Part shown: piece after piece, positions 1 through 9,454 of the stretch
Numbering within the stretch: the stretch's first letter is position 1
Layout of the letters: the number at the start of each line of letters is the position of its first letter
Assembly: GCF_027531545.1 (NCBI RefSeq)
Contig: NZ_JAPZSC010000016.1
Location: 62,001 to 126,000 of the forward strand
Direction of reading: 5' to 3'
Origin: Silanimonas sp.
GTDB lineage: Bacteria > Pseudomonadota > Gammaproteobacteria > Xanthomonadales > Xanthomonadaceae
Length of the DNA stretch: 64,000 bases
Position numbers and translations under genes: made by a program
The notes under the pieces: model-generated
What the model was told of the DNA's origin: nothing
What the model saw: only the letters and a program-made list of their open reading frames with translations
The model's database searches: none

Positions 1-137
1 TCGCCTTGGCTCGCACCTCGGGCTGGGTGAGCCACTGGTTGGAGCAGCAGGTCGATCCGGAAGCGAAGATCGGTCGTCCGCGCCAGATCTACACCGGCGC
101 CACGCCGCGCGACTACGTCGCCTTCGACAAGCGCTGA
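1..137 (+). CDS. gltA: Citrate synthase, C-terminal fragment
   Basis: The last 44 codons of a gene whose start lies before the window. The reading frame opens at base 3. The tail contains [12 protein letters not shown], then [11 protein letters not shown], and ends near YVAFDKR. This matches the conserved C-terminus of type II (hexameric-type) bacterial citrate synthase, where the R-P-R-Q-x-Y-x-G segment is close to invariant. Citrate synthase condenses oxaloacetate with acetyl-CoA in the cytosol at entry to the TCA cycle. A strong palindromic terminator follows about 45 bases downstream. Only the tail is visible, so activity cannot be judged. Confidence 0.9.
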   Translation, partial: ALARTSGWVSHWLEQQVDPEAKIGRPRQIYTGATPRDYVAFDKR

Positions 138-180
138 ATCCCGTCGCGCGGCCCCGCGCCGCGCCCCGGCGGAAACGACC

Positions 181-202
181 AAGCCCCGCGATCGCGGGGC
201 TT
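181..202. terminator. Bidirectional terminator between gltA and mrcA
   Basis: A perfect 22-base palindrome starting AAGCCCCGCG. It lies between the convergent gltA and mrcA stops. The A/T ends (AA on one side, TT on the other) make it usable from either strand. The U-tract is short. Confidence 0.7.
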
Positions 203-230
203 CGTCGTTCCAGCCTTCGGCGCGCCTTGC

Positions 231-2708
231 TCAGAACACGTCGAAGGCTTCTTCCTGCACCTCGCCGGTTTCGACGCCGAAGCCACTCGCCATCATCCGG
301 TCGTAGTCTTCGGTCTTGACGTAGTCGGTGCGCCCGCCGGGCGTGCCATCCGGCAGCAGGCCGCCGGTCGCCGGGTTGATCGTCACCGTCAGCAGGCCCG
401 CCGGCGGTGCCGGGTTGGCCACGGGGACATCCGTGAGCGCGGCGCCCATGTAGCCGATCCAGATCGGCAGCGCCGCGCGGCCGCCGTACTCGCCGCGGCC
501 CAGCGGGGTGAAATCGTCCTTGCCCACCCACACGGTCGTCGCCAGGTCGCCACCGAGGCCGGAGAACCAGGCGTCGCGGTGGTCGTTGGTGGAGCCGGTC
601 TTGCCGCCGATGTCGGCGCGGCCCAGCACCTTCGCCGCGGTGCCGGTACCGCGGTTCACCACGTCGAGCAGCAGCGAACGCACCAGGAAGGCCGTGCGCG
701 GGTCGATGGCCCGCGCGGCCGTGGCCTGCTCCGGCGGGCCGGGCACGTCGTGGCGGGCGTCAGCGTCGGCGGTCGCGGCCGTGGCGTCCGTGGCCACCGT
801 CGCCGGCGCGGCCGCCGGGGCCACCGCGCCGAAGTTGAAGCCATCGACCACGGCGGGCTGCGCCGCGGTGCCGCCCGTGGGTCCGGCGCAGGTCGGGCAG
901 GCGCGGGCCGGATGGTGTTCCATCACGACCACGCCGTTGCGGTCCTCGACGCGGGCGATGAACCAGGGGTCGATGCGGTAGCCCCCATTGCCGAAGGTCG
1001 CGTAGCCGCGCGCCACCGACATCACCGTCAGCGACGAGGTGCCGAGCGACATCGACAGGTTGGGCGGCAGGCTTTCCGGCGCGAAGCCGAACTGGGTGAT
1101 GTAGCGCTGGGCGAACTGCACGCCGATGGCGTCGAGCAGGCGCACCGACACGAGGTTGCGCGATTGCACCATGGCTTCGCGCAGACGCATCGGGCCTGCG
1201 AAGTCTTCCTTGTCGTTCTGCGGGCGCCAGACGTTGCCCGCGCGGTCGCGGAACACCACGGGCGCGTCCATCACGATCGTCGCCGGCGTGTAGCCGCGCT
1301 CGAAGGCCGCCGAGTACACGAAGGGCTTGAAGCTCGAGCCCGGCTGGCGCTGGGCCTGCGTGGCGCGATTGAACTTGTTCTGCGAGAAGCTGAAGCCGCC
1401 CACCAGGGCGCGCAGCGCGCCGGTCTCGGCTTCCAGCGACACCAGAGCCGCCTGCGCTTGCGGCAACTGCACGAGCTGCGGCTGGCCGTCCTTGTCGAGG
1501 CGGAAGCGCACGACGTCGCCGGGCTTCAGCACCTGGGCCGGCGTGCGGCCGGTCCAGCGCAGCCCAGCGGCGGGGAGGTCCAGCGCGGCCTCATCGGCGG
1601 TGCGCAGCACCGCGCGGGCTGCGTCCACTTCCTGCACCACCGCGCGCTGCAGGTCGGGGATCGTCGGGAAGCGGGCCAAGGCGCCGCGCAGGCCCGCGGC
1701 GTCGAGAATGGCGAAGTCCTCGATGCGCCCTTCGGCACCCCGCCAGCCGTGTCGCTGGTCGTACTCGATCAGGCCGTTGCGCACCGAGGCGACCGCGGCG
1801 TTCTGGTCGGCCGACTTCAGCGTGGTCACCACCTTGTAGCCGCCGGTCAGGGCGTCGGCGCCGAAGCGCTCTTCCATGGCCTGCCGGACCATCTCGGCCA
1901 CGTAGGGCGCGTCGACCTCCACCGGCGGCTCATGCGGCTTGGCGTTGTTGGGCTCCGCCAGCGCGGCCTCGTACTCGGCCCGGTCGATGATCCCCAGCTC
2001 GAGCATCCGCGGCAGCACGTAGTAGTTCCGGCGCTCCATCGCACGGGCCGGGTTGCTGATCGGGTTGGCGCTGGACGGGAACTTCGGAATGCCGGCGAGC
2101 GTGGCGGCCTCGGCGATGCTCAGTTCGTCCAGCGACTTGCCGTAGTAGTACTCGGCCGCGGCGGCCACGCCGTAGGCGCGGTTTCCGAAGAAGATCTTGT
2201 TCAGGTAGAGCTCGAGGATCTCGTCCTTGGTCAGCTCCTGCTCCATCTTGATGGCCAGCAGCATCTCCCGGAACTTGCGGACGTAGCTGTATTCGTTGCT
2301 CAGGTAGAAGTCGCGCGCCACCTGCTGGGTGATGGTGCTGCCCCCGGGCACGCGCGTCCGGTCGGTCGACAGGATCAGCCAGACAGCGCGGAAAATACCA
2401 TTGAAATCAAGGCCTTGGTGCTCATAGAAGCGGGCGTCCTCGGCGGCGAGGAAGGCCTGCTTGACCCGCTCCGGGATGGTGTCGATCGGGGCCGGGTAGC
2501 GTCGCGTCTCACCGTACAGCGCGATCAGCTTCCCATCGGCGGAATGGATCGACAGCGGCAGTTGCAGCTCGATCTGGCGCAGTTCGCGCACGTCCGGCAG
2601 TTGGGGCCAGGCGGTCCAGATGACCGCGCCGACGGCGAGGAGGCCCAGCAGGCCGAAGGCCAGACCGGCCAGCAGGAGGCGTCGCAACCAGCGCAACCAA
2701 GGGCGCAT
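231..2708 (-). CDS. mrcA: Penicillin-binding protein 1A (class A PBP)
   Basis: Bifunctional peptidoglycan glycosyltransferase/transpeptidase anchored in the inner membrane. It has a cationic N-terminus followed by one membrane span (about residues 10-35). The GT51 domain carries EDARFY (catalytic Glu near 90) and GGSTITQQ. The transpeptidase domain carries SSFK (Ser near 458), SRN (516-518) and KTGST (703 onward), so both active sites look intact. About 825 aa, normal for PBP1a. I chose the ATG at 2708; an in-frame TTG at 2723 would add five residues. An Ala/Thr-rich low-complexity stretch (about 630-667) lies before the KTG motif. It is divergent from pilM, the usual arrangement in many gammaproteobacteria. 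A TATACT element on the minus strand (2738-2743) may be its -10 box. Confidence 0.95.
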   Translation of the reverse strand: MRPWLRWLRRLLLAGLAFGLLGLLAVGAVIWTAWPQLPDVRELRQIELQLPLSIHSADGKLIALYGETRRYPAPIDTIPERVKQAFLAAEDARFYEHQGLDFNGIFRAVWLILSTDRTRVPGGSTITQQVARDFYLSNEYSYVRKFREMLLAIKMEQELTKDEILELYLNKIFFGNRAYGVAAAAEYYYGKSLDELSIAEAATLAGIPKFPSSANPISNPARAMERRNYYVLPRMLELGIIDRAEYEAALAEPNNAKPHEPPVEVDAPYVAEMVRQAMEERFGADALTGGYKVVTTLKSADQNAAVASVRNGLIEYDQRHGWRGAEGRIEDFAILDAAGLRGALARFPTIPDLQRAVVQEVDAARAVLRTADEAALDLPAAGLRWTGRTPAQVLKPGDVVRFRLDKDGQPQLVQLPQAQAALVSLEAETGALRALVGGFSFSQNKFNRATQAQRQPGSSFKPFVYSAAFERGYTPATIVMDAPVVFRDRAGNVWRPQNDKEDFAGPMRLREAMVQSRNLVSVRLLDAIGVQFAQRYITQFGFAPESLPPNLSMSLGTSSLTVMSVARGYATFGNGGYRIDPWFIARVEDRNGVVVMEHHPARACPTCAGPTGGTAAQPAVVDGFNFGAVAPAAAPATVATDATAATADADARHDVPGPPEQATAARAIDPRTAFLVRSLLLDVVNRGTGTAAKVLGRADIGGKTGSTNDHRDAWFSGLGGDLATTVWVGKDDFTPLGRGEYGGRAALPIWIGYMGAALTDVPVANPAPPAGLLTVTINPATGGLLPDGTPGGRTDYVKTEDYDRMMASGFGVETGEVQEEAFDVF

Positions 2709-2818
2709 CAGGGGGTGTCTCAAGGCGGGGAGGGCGGAGTATACCGGGGGGGCGGGACCGCGCCGGGGCAGGGTCCGGCCGGCTTCGGGCAGGGTGGGCC
2801 GTTAAGGAGGCGTTGCGG

Positions 2819-3950
<1,132 letters not shown>

Positions 3951-3951
<1 letters not shown>

Positions 3952-4628
3952 TGGCACGCATCAATCTTTTGCCGTGGCGCGCCGAGCGCCGCAAGCAGCG
4001 CCAGAAGGACTTCGCGACGATGCTCGGCGGTGCGCTGATCGCCGGCGTCGCGCTGGTGTTCGCCGGGTCCTCGTACTACGACGGGCAGATCGCAGGGCAG
4101 ACGGCGCGCAACGACCTCCTCAAGCAGCGCATCGCCGAAGCCGTGGCGCAGAACGAGGAAATCAAGACCGTCGAGGCCCGCAGGGCCAGCCTGCTGCAGC
4201 GCAAGGACGTCATCGAGGAATTGCAGGCCGATCGCTCGCAGAACGTCCGGCTCTTCGAAGAGCTGGTGCGCACCATCCCCGACGGCGTGCGTCTGGTCAC
4301 CATCAAGCAGGTGGGACAGGAGCTGACGCTGGCCGGCCGTTCGCAGTCCGAGTCGCGGGTCAGTGCCTACATGCGCAACCTCGAGGCCAGCGGTCTGATC
4401 AACAACCCCCGGCTGAGCATCATCAAGGCCGGCGATGCCACGCAGGCGGCGCCAGCTTCGCCTGCGGATCGCTCGCTGCCCTTCGGTTTCGAGATGACCG
4501 TGACCCTCCGCTCGACGAGCGAAGAGGCGGAAGCGGAAGAGGGCGCCACGCCGGATGGCGTCGTGCCGTCCAACGCGCCCTCGGCCGTCCCCAGCAACGT
4601 GCCCGCGGCCGCGGCCCAGGCCTCCTGA
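3951..4628 (+). CDS. pilN: Type IV pilus assembly protein PilN
   Basis: Inner-membrane bitopic protein of the pilus alignment complex. The N-terminal INLLPWR motif (residues 4-10) is the family's PilM-binding element. One membrane span follows (about 23-41), then a coiled-coil stretch and a periplasmic ferredoxin-like domain. 225 aa. The last 40 or so residues are acidic and then Ala/Pro/Ser-rich, a tail that may be disordered. It starts within the pilM stop codon and is followed 10 bases later by pilO. Confidence 0.96.
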
Positions 4629-4638
4629 GGATCCGATC

Positions 4639-5352
4639 ATGGCCAAGAGCAAGTTCAAACTCAGCGACATCAACAACCTCGATTTCAACAACACGGCGGG
4701 TTGGCCGCAGGAAGCCAAGATCGGTGCCGGCGTCCTTGCCGCGCTGCTCGTCGCGTTCCTCGGCTGGTACCTGGTGATCCGCGACAAGCAGACCGCGTTG
4801 GAAGGCCTCGAGGCCGAAGAGATCACGCTGCGCGGGGATTACGAGAAAGAGGCGGCGAAAGCGGCCAATCTCGAGCCCCTCAAGGCGCAGCTGGAGCAGA
4901 TGGAGCAGATGCTCAAGCAGATGCTGCGCCAGTTGCCGTCGAAGACGGAGATGCCCGACCTCATCGTCGATATCTCGCAGACGGCGCGCGCCACCGGCAT
5001 CAACAACGAGCTGTTCCAGCCCGGCGCCGAGGTCTTGAAGGACTTCTATGCCGAGCAGCCCATCACGCTCGAGATGAATGGCACCTACCACCAGTTCGGC
5101 CGGTTCGTGAGCGGTGTCGCATCGCTTCCCCGCGTGGTGATCATGACCTTCCACGACATCTCCCTCGCGCCGAAGGAGTCCGCCGCCGGCGCTCCTGCAC
5201 TTCCGCCGGGCACGCTCGGCCTCAAGGGCACGATCAAGACCTACCGCTACCTCGATGAGAACGAACTCGCGGAGCAGGCGAAGGGCCAGGCGAATCCCGC
5301 CCAAGGAGGTGCAGCGACTCCTGTCGCCGCCGCCGCCGGAGGTGCGCCATGA
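4639..5352 (+). CDS. pilO: Type IV pilus assembly protein PilO
   Basis: Inner-membrane partner of PilN; the two form periplasmic heterodimers that link PilM to PilP. The ATG at 4639 gives MAKSKFKL and 237 aa. Upstream in-frame starts would run into pilN. One membrane span lies at about 28-47, followed by a coiled-coil segment rich in Glu, Gln and Met, and a C-terminal globular domain. The last residues are Ala/Gly-rich. Its stop overlaps the pilP start (ATGA). Confidence 0.95.
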   Translation: MAKSKFKLSDINNLDFNNTAGWPQEAKIGAGVLAALLVAFLGWYLVIRDKQTALEGLEAEEITLRGDYEKEAAKAANLEPLKAQLEQMEQMLKQMLRQLPSKTEMPDLIVDISQTARATGINNELFQPGAEVLKDFYAEQPITLEMNGTYHQFGRFVSGVASLPRVVIMTFHDISLAPKESAAGAPALPPGTLGLKGTIKTYRYLDENELAEQAKGQANPAQGGAATPVAAAAGGAP

Positions 5353-5858
5353 ACGCGCGCATTCTGAAGGTCGGTGTTCTCGTCGTCGTGGCCTTGGCCG
5401 CGACGGGTTGCGGCCGCAGCACGGCCGATCTCGAGGCCTGGGTGGCGGAAGTGAAGGCCCGCCCGGCGCCGCCGCTCGATCCGCTGCCGCCGCTGCGCAC
5501 GTTCCCGCCGGTGGAGTACACCGCCGACACGCTTCGTGATCCGTTTTCCGCGCCGGTCGGCAATCGGGATGCCGCTGGCCCGCGGCCGGATCCGAACCGT
5601 CGCAAGGAGGCCCTGGAGGCCTTCCCGCTCGACGCGCTGCAGATGGTCGGCACGATCGGCACCGGTGCGGACACGATCGCGCTGGTCCTCGCGCCCGACA
5701 AGGTCACGTACCGCGTGCGGGTGAACAACTACCTGGGGCAGAGCGATGGCCGCGTGGCCTCGGTTGCCCCCGAGCGCATCGAGATCGTCGAGCTGGTGTC
5801 CGACGGTGCCGGTGGATGGCTCGAACGACAGGCCAGTCTGGCCTTGGATGACAAGTGA
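5349..5858 (+). CDS. pilP: Type IV pilus lipoprotein PilP
   Basis: Periplasmic inner-membrane lipoprotein that bridges PilNO to the PilQ secretin. 169 aa. The signal sequence ends in the lipobox AATG-C, with the lipidated Cys at residue 21. The Pro-rich linker and the RDPFSAP-like segment (here DTLRDPFSAP) are typical; the C-terminal half is the beta-sandwich HR domain. It starts by ATGA overlap with pilO. Confidence 0.95.
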   Translation: MNARILKVGVLVVVALAATGCGRSTADLEAWVAEVKARPAPPLDPLPPLRTFPPVEYTADTLRDPFSAPVGNRDAAGPRPDPNRRKEALEAFPLDALQMVGTIGTGADTIALVLAPDKVTYRVRVNNYLGQSDGRVASVAPERIEIVELVSDGAGGWLERQASLALDDK

Positions 5859-5899
5859 TGGGGACGCGCATGACTACCTCGACGACTGAAGGCGCACAG

Positions 5900-8131
5900 A
5901 TGAGCACGAAGAAAATCGCGGCCCGTGCCGCTCTGGCCGCCTGCCTGCTTTGGACGGCGGCGTTCCCGGCCCTCGCGGCCAACACCTTGAAGGATGTCCG
6001 CTACGCGGCCGGCAGCGGCGGCAAGGTGGACATCACCTTCGAATTCGAGCAGCCGGTCGGCGCAGTGAACGCGTTCACCACGGACGTGCCGCCACGCATC
6101 GCCATCGACTTCCCGGAGACGGACAACGGCTTCGACGCGCGTCGTCTAGCCGTCGGGTCTGGTGCCGCTTCGGCGGTCTCGGTCGTCGAAGCCGGTGGCC
6201 GCACGCGCGCCGTCGTCGACCTGTTCCGCAACGCGGGTTACACGACTCGCAGCAACGGCAACCTGTTGGTCCTGTCCCTCGAACCGGGTGCCGCGGCCTC
6301 GTCGGCCACGGCCGTCGCGGCGTCGCCTAACCCGGCCAAGCGACTCGATTCCGGTATCCGCGTCTCCGCGGTGGATTTCCGCCGCGGCGAGGACGGCTCG
6401 GGCCGGGTCATCCTGCGCTTCAACCAGGAAGGCGCGCAGGCCAGCCTGCGCCGTGATGGCGACCGCCTCTATGTGGACGTCGAGAATGCCCAGTTGCCGG
6501 TCGACCAGGCCCGACGCCTCGATGTCACCGACTTCGCGACGCCGGTCACGCGCCTCGACCCGACGTCGAAGGACGGTGGCACCCAACTCGCCATTACGAC
6601 GGAAGGCCTGTACGAGACCAGCGCCTATCAGACTGGGAACGAGTACGTGCTGGAAGTGACCCCGAAGGGCTCGGCCACTGCGGCCGTGGGCCAGGTCGGT
6701 GCCACTGCCCAGCCGCAGCGCTACGCCGGCAAGCCGGTGACCTTCAACTTCCAGGACGTGCCGGTGCGCACCATCCTGCAGCTGGTCGCCGAAGAATCGG
6801 GACTCAACATCGTTGCCGCCGATACTGTCCAGGGCAACCTGACGCTCCGCCTGATCAACGTACCGTGGGACCAAGCCCTCGATGTGGTGCTGCGCGCCAA
6901 GTCGCTGGACAAGCGCCGCGACGGCAACGTCGTGTGGGTGGCGCCGCAGGCCGAGATCGCCGCGTTCGAGAAGGCGCGCGAGCAGGCTCGGATCGACCTC
7001 GAAGGCAAGTCGGAACTCGTCAACGAGATCATCGCGATCAATTACGCCAACGCCGAGGAAATCGCGACACTCTTGACGGACGGGAGCAAGTCGGGTGGCG
7101 GGGGCGGTTCCGCCGGTGGTAGTGAAGAGAGCGGATTCCTGTCGGGTCGGGGTAGCGTCAGCTTCGATACCCGTTCCAATACTCTGTTGATCGCCGATAC
7201 CGCGAGGAAAGTCGAAGCGATCAAGTCTCTGGTTGCGGTGTTGGACCGCCCCGTCGACCAGGTGCTCATCGAAGCCCGCATCGTCATCGCTCAGGAGAGC
7301 TTCGCCCGCGAAGTCGGCGCGCGCTTCGGCCTCAGCGGCCAGGAAAGCGACGTCGTGGTGTCGGGCAGCACGGAGAGCAACCGCAACTACCTGAACGGCG
7401 TGGCGAATGCCAATGCAGCCTTGGCGCGCTACCAGTTCGAACTGGATCTCTACAATCAGGCGATCGCGAACGGCGAGACGGCGACGCGTCCCACGTTGCC
7501 GAACACGCCACTTCCGACCTTTACCAACATCCTCAGCACGCGTTTCGCCAACAATACGGCGTCGGCGCTGGCCTTCACCATCCTCGGCAACGAGCTCGAC
7601 CTCGACATCGAGCTGCAGGCACTACAGGAGGAAGGCCGTGGCGAGGTGGTCGCCAACCCGCGCGTCATCACCGCCAACCAGCGCGAGGCGATCATCAAAC
7701 AGGGCGACGAGATCGGCTACGTGACCATCTCCGGGACCGCCGGCGCTCAGACCGCGACCGTGCAGTTCAAGGAAGCGCTGCTGGAGCTGAAGGTCACGCC
7801 GACCATCACCCAGGACAATCGCGTGTTCCTGGCGCTGGGCGTCAAGAAGGACGAAGTCGCCGGCTTCATCGGCGTGCCGGGTGGCGGCAGCGTCCCGCAG
7901 ATCACCAAGCGTGAGGTGACGACCGCGGTGCTCATCAACAACGGCCAGACGGTCGTGGTGGGTGGCATCTACGAGTTCGAGAAGCGCGAGGACCTGTCGA
8001 AGGTGCCCTTCCTCGGCGACATCCCGGGCTTGGGCAACCTCTTCCGCAACAAGTCGCGAGAGAGCGAGAAGGCGGAACTGCTGATCTTCGTCACCCCGCG
8101 CATCCTGCAGGTCGCCGGCGCAAGCCGCTGA
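5900..8131 (+). CDS. pilQ: Type IV pilus secretin PilQ
   Basis: Outer-membrane secretin through which the pilus fibre exits. From the ATG at 5900 it is 743 aa with a clean Sec signal peptide (MSTKK, hydrophobic core, cleavage after ALA near 26) and a GAAGG ribosome site 7 bases upstream. In-frame GTG/ATG codons at 5855, 5858 and 5870 exist; the one at 5858 overlaps the pilP stop, so a longer form is possible. Order: two AMIN-type peptidoglycan-binding regions, an STN/N0 domain (VPVRTILQLVAEESG), N-domains, a Gly/Ser-rich loop, then the secretin barrel (VANPRVITANQ to the C-terminus). The last gene of the operon. Confidence 0.96.
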   Translation: MSTKKIAARAALAACLLWTAAFPALAANTLKDVRYAAGSGGKVDITFEFEQPVGAVNAFTTDVPPRIAIDFPETDNGFDARRLAVGSGAASAVSVVEAGGRTRAVVDLFRNAGYTTRSNGNLLVLSLEPGAAASSATAVAASPNPAKRLDSGIRVSAVDFRRGEDGSGRVILRFNQEGAQASLRRDGDRLYVDVENAQLPVDQARRLDVTDFATPVTRLDPTSKDGGTQLAITTEGLYETSAYQTGNEYVLEVTPKGSATAAVGQVGATAQPQRYAGKPVTFNFQDVPVRTILQLVAEESGLNIVAADTVQGNLTLRLINVPWDQALDVVLRAKSLDKRRDGNVVWVAPQAEIAAFEKAREQARIDLEGKSELVNEIIAINYANAEEIATLLTDGSKSGGGGGSAGGSEESGFLSGRGSVSFDTRSNTLLIADTARKVEAIKSLVAVLDRPVDQVLIEARIVIAQESFAREVGARFGLSGQESDVVVSGSTESNRNYLNGVANANAALARYQFELDLYNQAIANGETATRPTLPNTPLPTFTNILSTRFANNTASALAFTILGNELDLDIELQALQEEGRGEVVANPRVITANQREAIIKQGDEIGYVTISGTAGAQTATVQFKEALLELKVTPTITQDNRVFLALGVKKDEVAGFIGVPGGGSVPQITKREVTTAVLINNGQTVVVGGIYEFEKREDLSKVPFLGDIPGLGNLFRNKSRESEKAELLIFVTPRILQVAGASR

Positions 8132-8170
8132 TCGACCGGGCCAGCCGCTCCTCGCCGGGCGGGAAGGGAA

Positions 8171-8195
8171 AACGGGGCTTCGGCCCCGTTTTTCG
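8171..8195 (+). terminator. pilMNOPQ terminator
   Basis: An eight-base-pair stem AACGGGGC/GCCCCGTT closed by a TTCG tetraloop, then a short T-run. It sits 40 bases after the pilQ stop and before the next gene's own ribosome site. Confidence 0.85.
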
Positions 8196-8239
8196 TTGTA
8201 GGGTGCCGTCGTGGCGCCAAGCGATGACGGAGGCAAGCG

Positions 8240-9406
8240 ATGAGCGCGGAAATCCGACTGCAGCCTGGGGAGGTGCTCTTCCGCGAGGGGGATCCGCCCA
8301 CCACGGCCTTCATCCTCGACGAGGGCCAGGTGGAGATCCGAGCGACGCAGCGCGGCCGGCAGGTGGTGCTGGCCTTGCTGGGGCCGGGGGCGATCATCGG
8401 GGAAATGGCGATCATCGATGCCGCGCCGCGCACGGCGACGGCTGTTGCCCTCTCGACCTGCCGGCTTATCGCCTTGGACCGGACCCGGATCGCCGAACGC
8501 ATCCAAGCCGCCGACCCGGTGATCCGCGCGCTGTTGCAGGGCACCCTGCAACGTTACCGCGGTGCCTTGGCCGCCCTGCAGGGCGGCACGTCCCGTGCGG
8601 CGTCGGTCGAGCAGTCGGACGAGGCGGTGGGCGTCGGCAAGATGCGGCTGGAGTCCCAACTTCGTGCCGCCCTTGAGGTGGGTGGCCTCGATGTCCGCTA
8701 CCAGCCGCTGCTGGAGGTCGCGTCGGGACGGATCGCCGGTTTCGAGGCCCTGGTACGTTGGACGCACCCGGAGCGCGGCCCGATCTCCCCGGCCGAGTTC
8801 GTCGCGCTCGCCGAGGAGACCTCGTTGATCGTACCGGTGGGCGAGTACGTGTTCGACATCGCCTGCGCGGCCGCCCGGGATTTCATCGATGCGGCCGGTC
8901 GCCCGCTGTTCGTCGCCGTGAACGTCAGCGCGCGCCAGCTGCGCGAGCCGGGCTTGTTGGAGCGCGTCATCGCGCGGGTGGATGCGGCCGGGTTGCCGCG
9001 GGGCAGCATCAAGATCGAGATCACCGAGAGCCAGGCGATGGACCCGGTGCTGATGCAGGGGTTCATCGCGCTCTGCCATGGCCATGGCGTGAAGGTGGCG
9101 CTCGATGACTTCGGCACGGGGTATTCGCACCTCACGCAGATGCACCTGCTGCCTTTCGACACCATCAAGATCGACCAGGGCTTCGTCCGCAACATGCTGG
9201 ACGACACGCGCTCGATGGCGATCGTCGAGACCATCGTGGCGATGGCGAAATCGCTCGATGCCTCCATCGTGGTCGAAGGCATCGAAAGCGAGGCCGAACT
9301 GGCCGTGCTCAAGCGCCTCGGATGCGATTACGCGCAGGGTTGGCTGGTGGGCAAGCCGCAGACCCGTGACGAATTACTCACACGTGCTGAGGATTTGTTC
9401 ACATAG
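8240..9406 (+). CDS. Cyclic-nucleotide-binding domain / EAL c-di-GMP phosphodiesterase
   Basis: A 388-aa cytosolic fusion. Residues about 5-110 form a cNMP-binding fold with the phosphate-cassette-like GEMAIIDAAPRTATA (54-68). Residues 135-385 are an EAL domain with the expected catalytic set: EALVR (169-173), NVS (228), ITES (261), DDFGTGYS (289), KID (310), VEGIES (345), and GWLVGKP near the end. It should therefore be an active phosphodiesterase hydrolysing c-di-GMP, possibly gated by a cyclic nucleotide. That gating is inference. The Arg of the cassette is present (PRTATA). Ribosome site GGAGG 6 bases before the ATG. Located next to the pilus operon but after its terminator. Confidence 0.93.
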   Translation: MSAEIRLQPGEVLFREGDPPTTAFILDEGQVEIRATQRGRQVVLALLGPGAIIGEMAIIDAAPRTATAVALSTCRLIALDRTRIAERIQAADPVIRALLQGTLQRYRGALAALQGGTSRAASVEQSDEAVGVGKMRLESQLRAALEVGGLDVRYQPLLEVASGRIAGFEALVRWTHPERGPISPAEFVALAEETSLIVPVGEYVFDIACAAARDFIDAAGRPLFVAVNVSARQLREPGLLERVIARVDAAGLPRGSIKIEITESQAMDPVLMQGFIALCHGHGVKVALDDFGTGYSHLTQMHLLPFDTIKIDQGFVRNMLDDTRSMAIVETIVAMAKSLDASIVVEGIESEAELAVLKRLGCDYAQGWLVGKPQTRDELLTRAEDLFT

Positions 9407-9454
9407 CCGGCTGTTAGCCTCGGCGTTTCGTGTTGGAAGCGGACCGAGGACGGA

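Noticed and set aside
5855-5899. pilQ start at 5855/5858
   Set aside because: Would put about 15 extra residues before a normal signal peptide. Kept as an alternative because 5858 overlaps the pilP stop.
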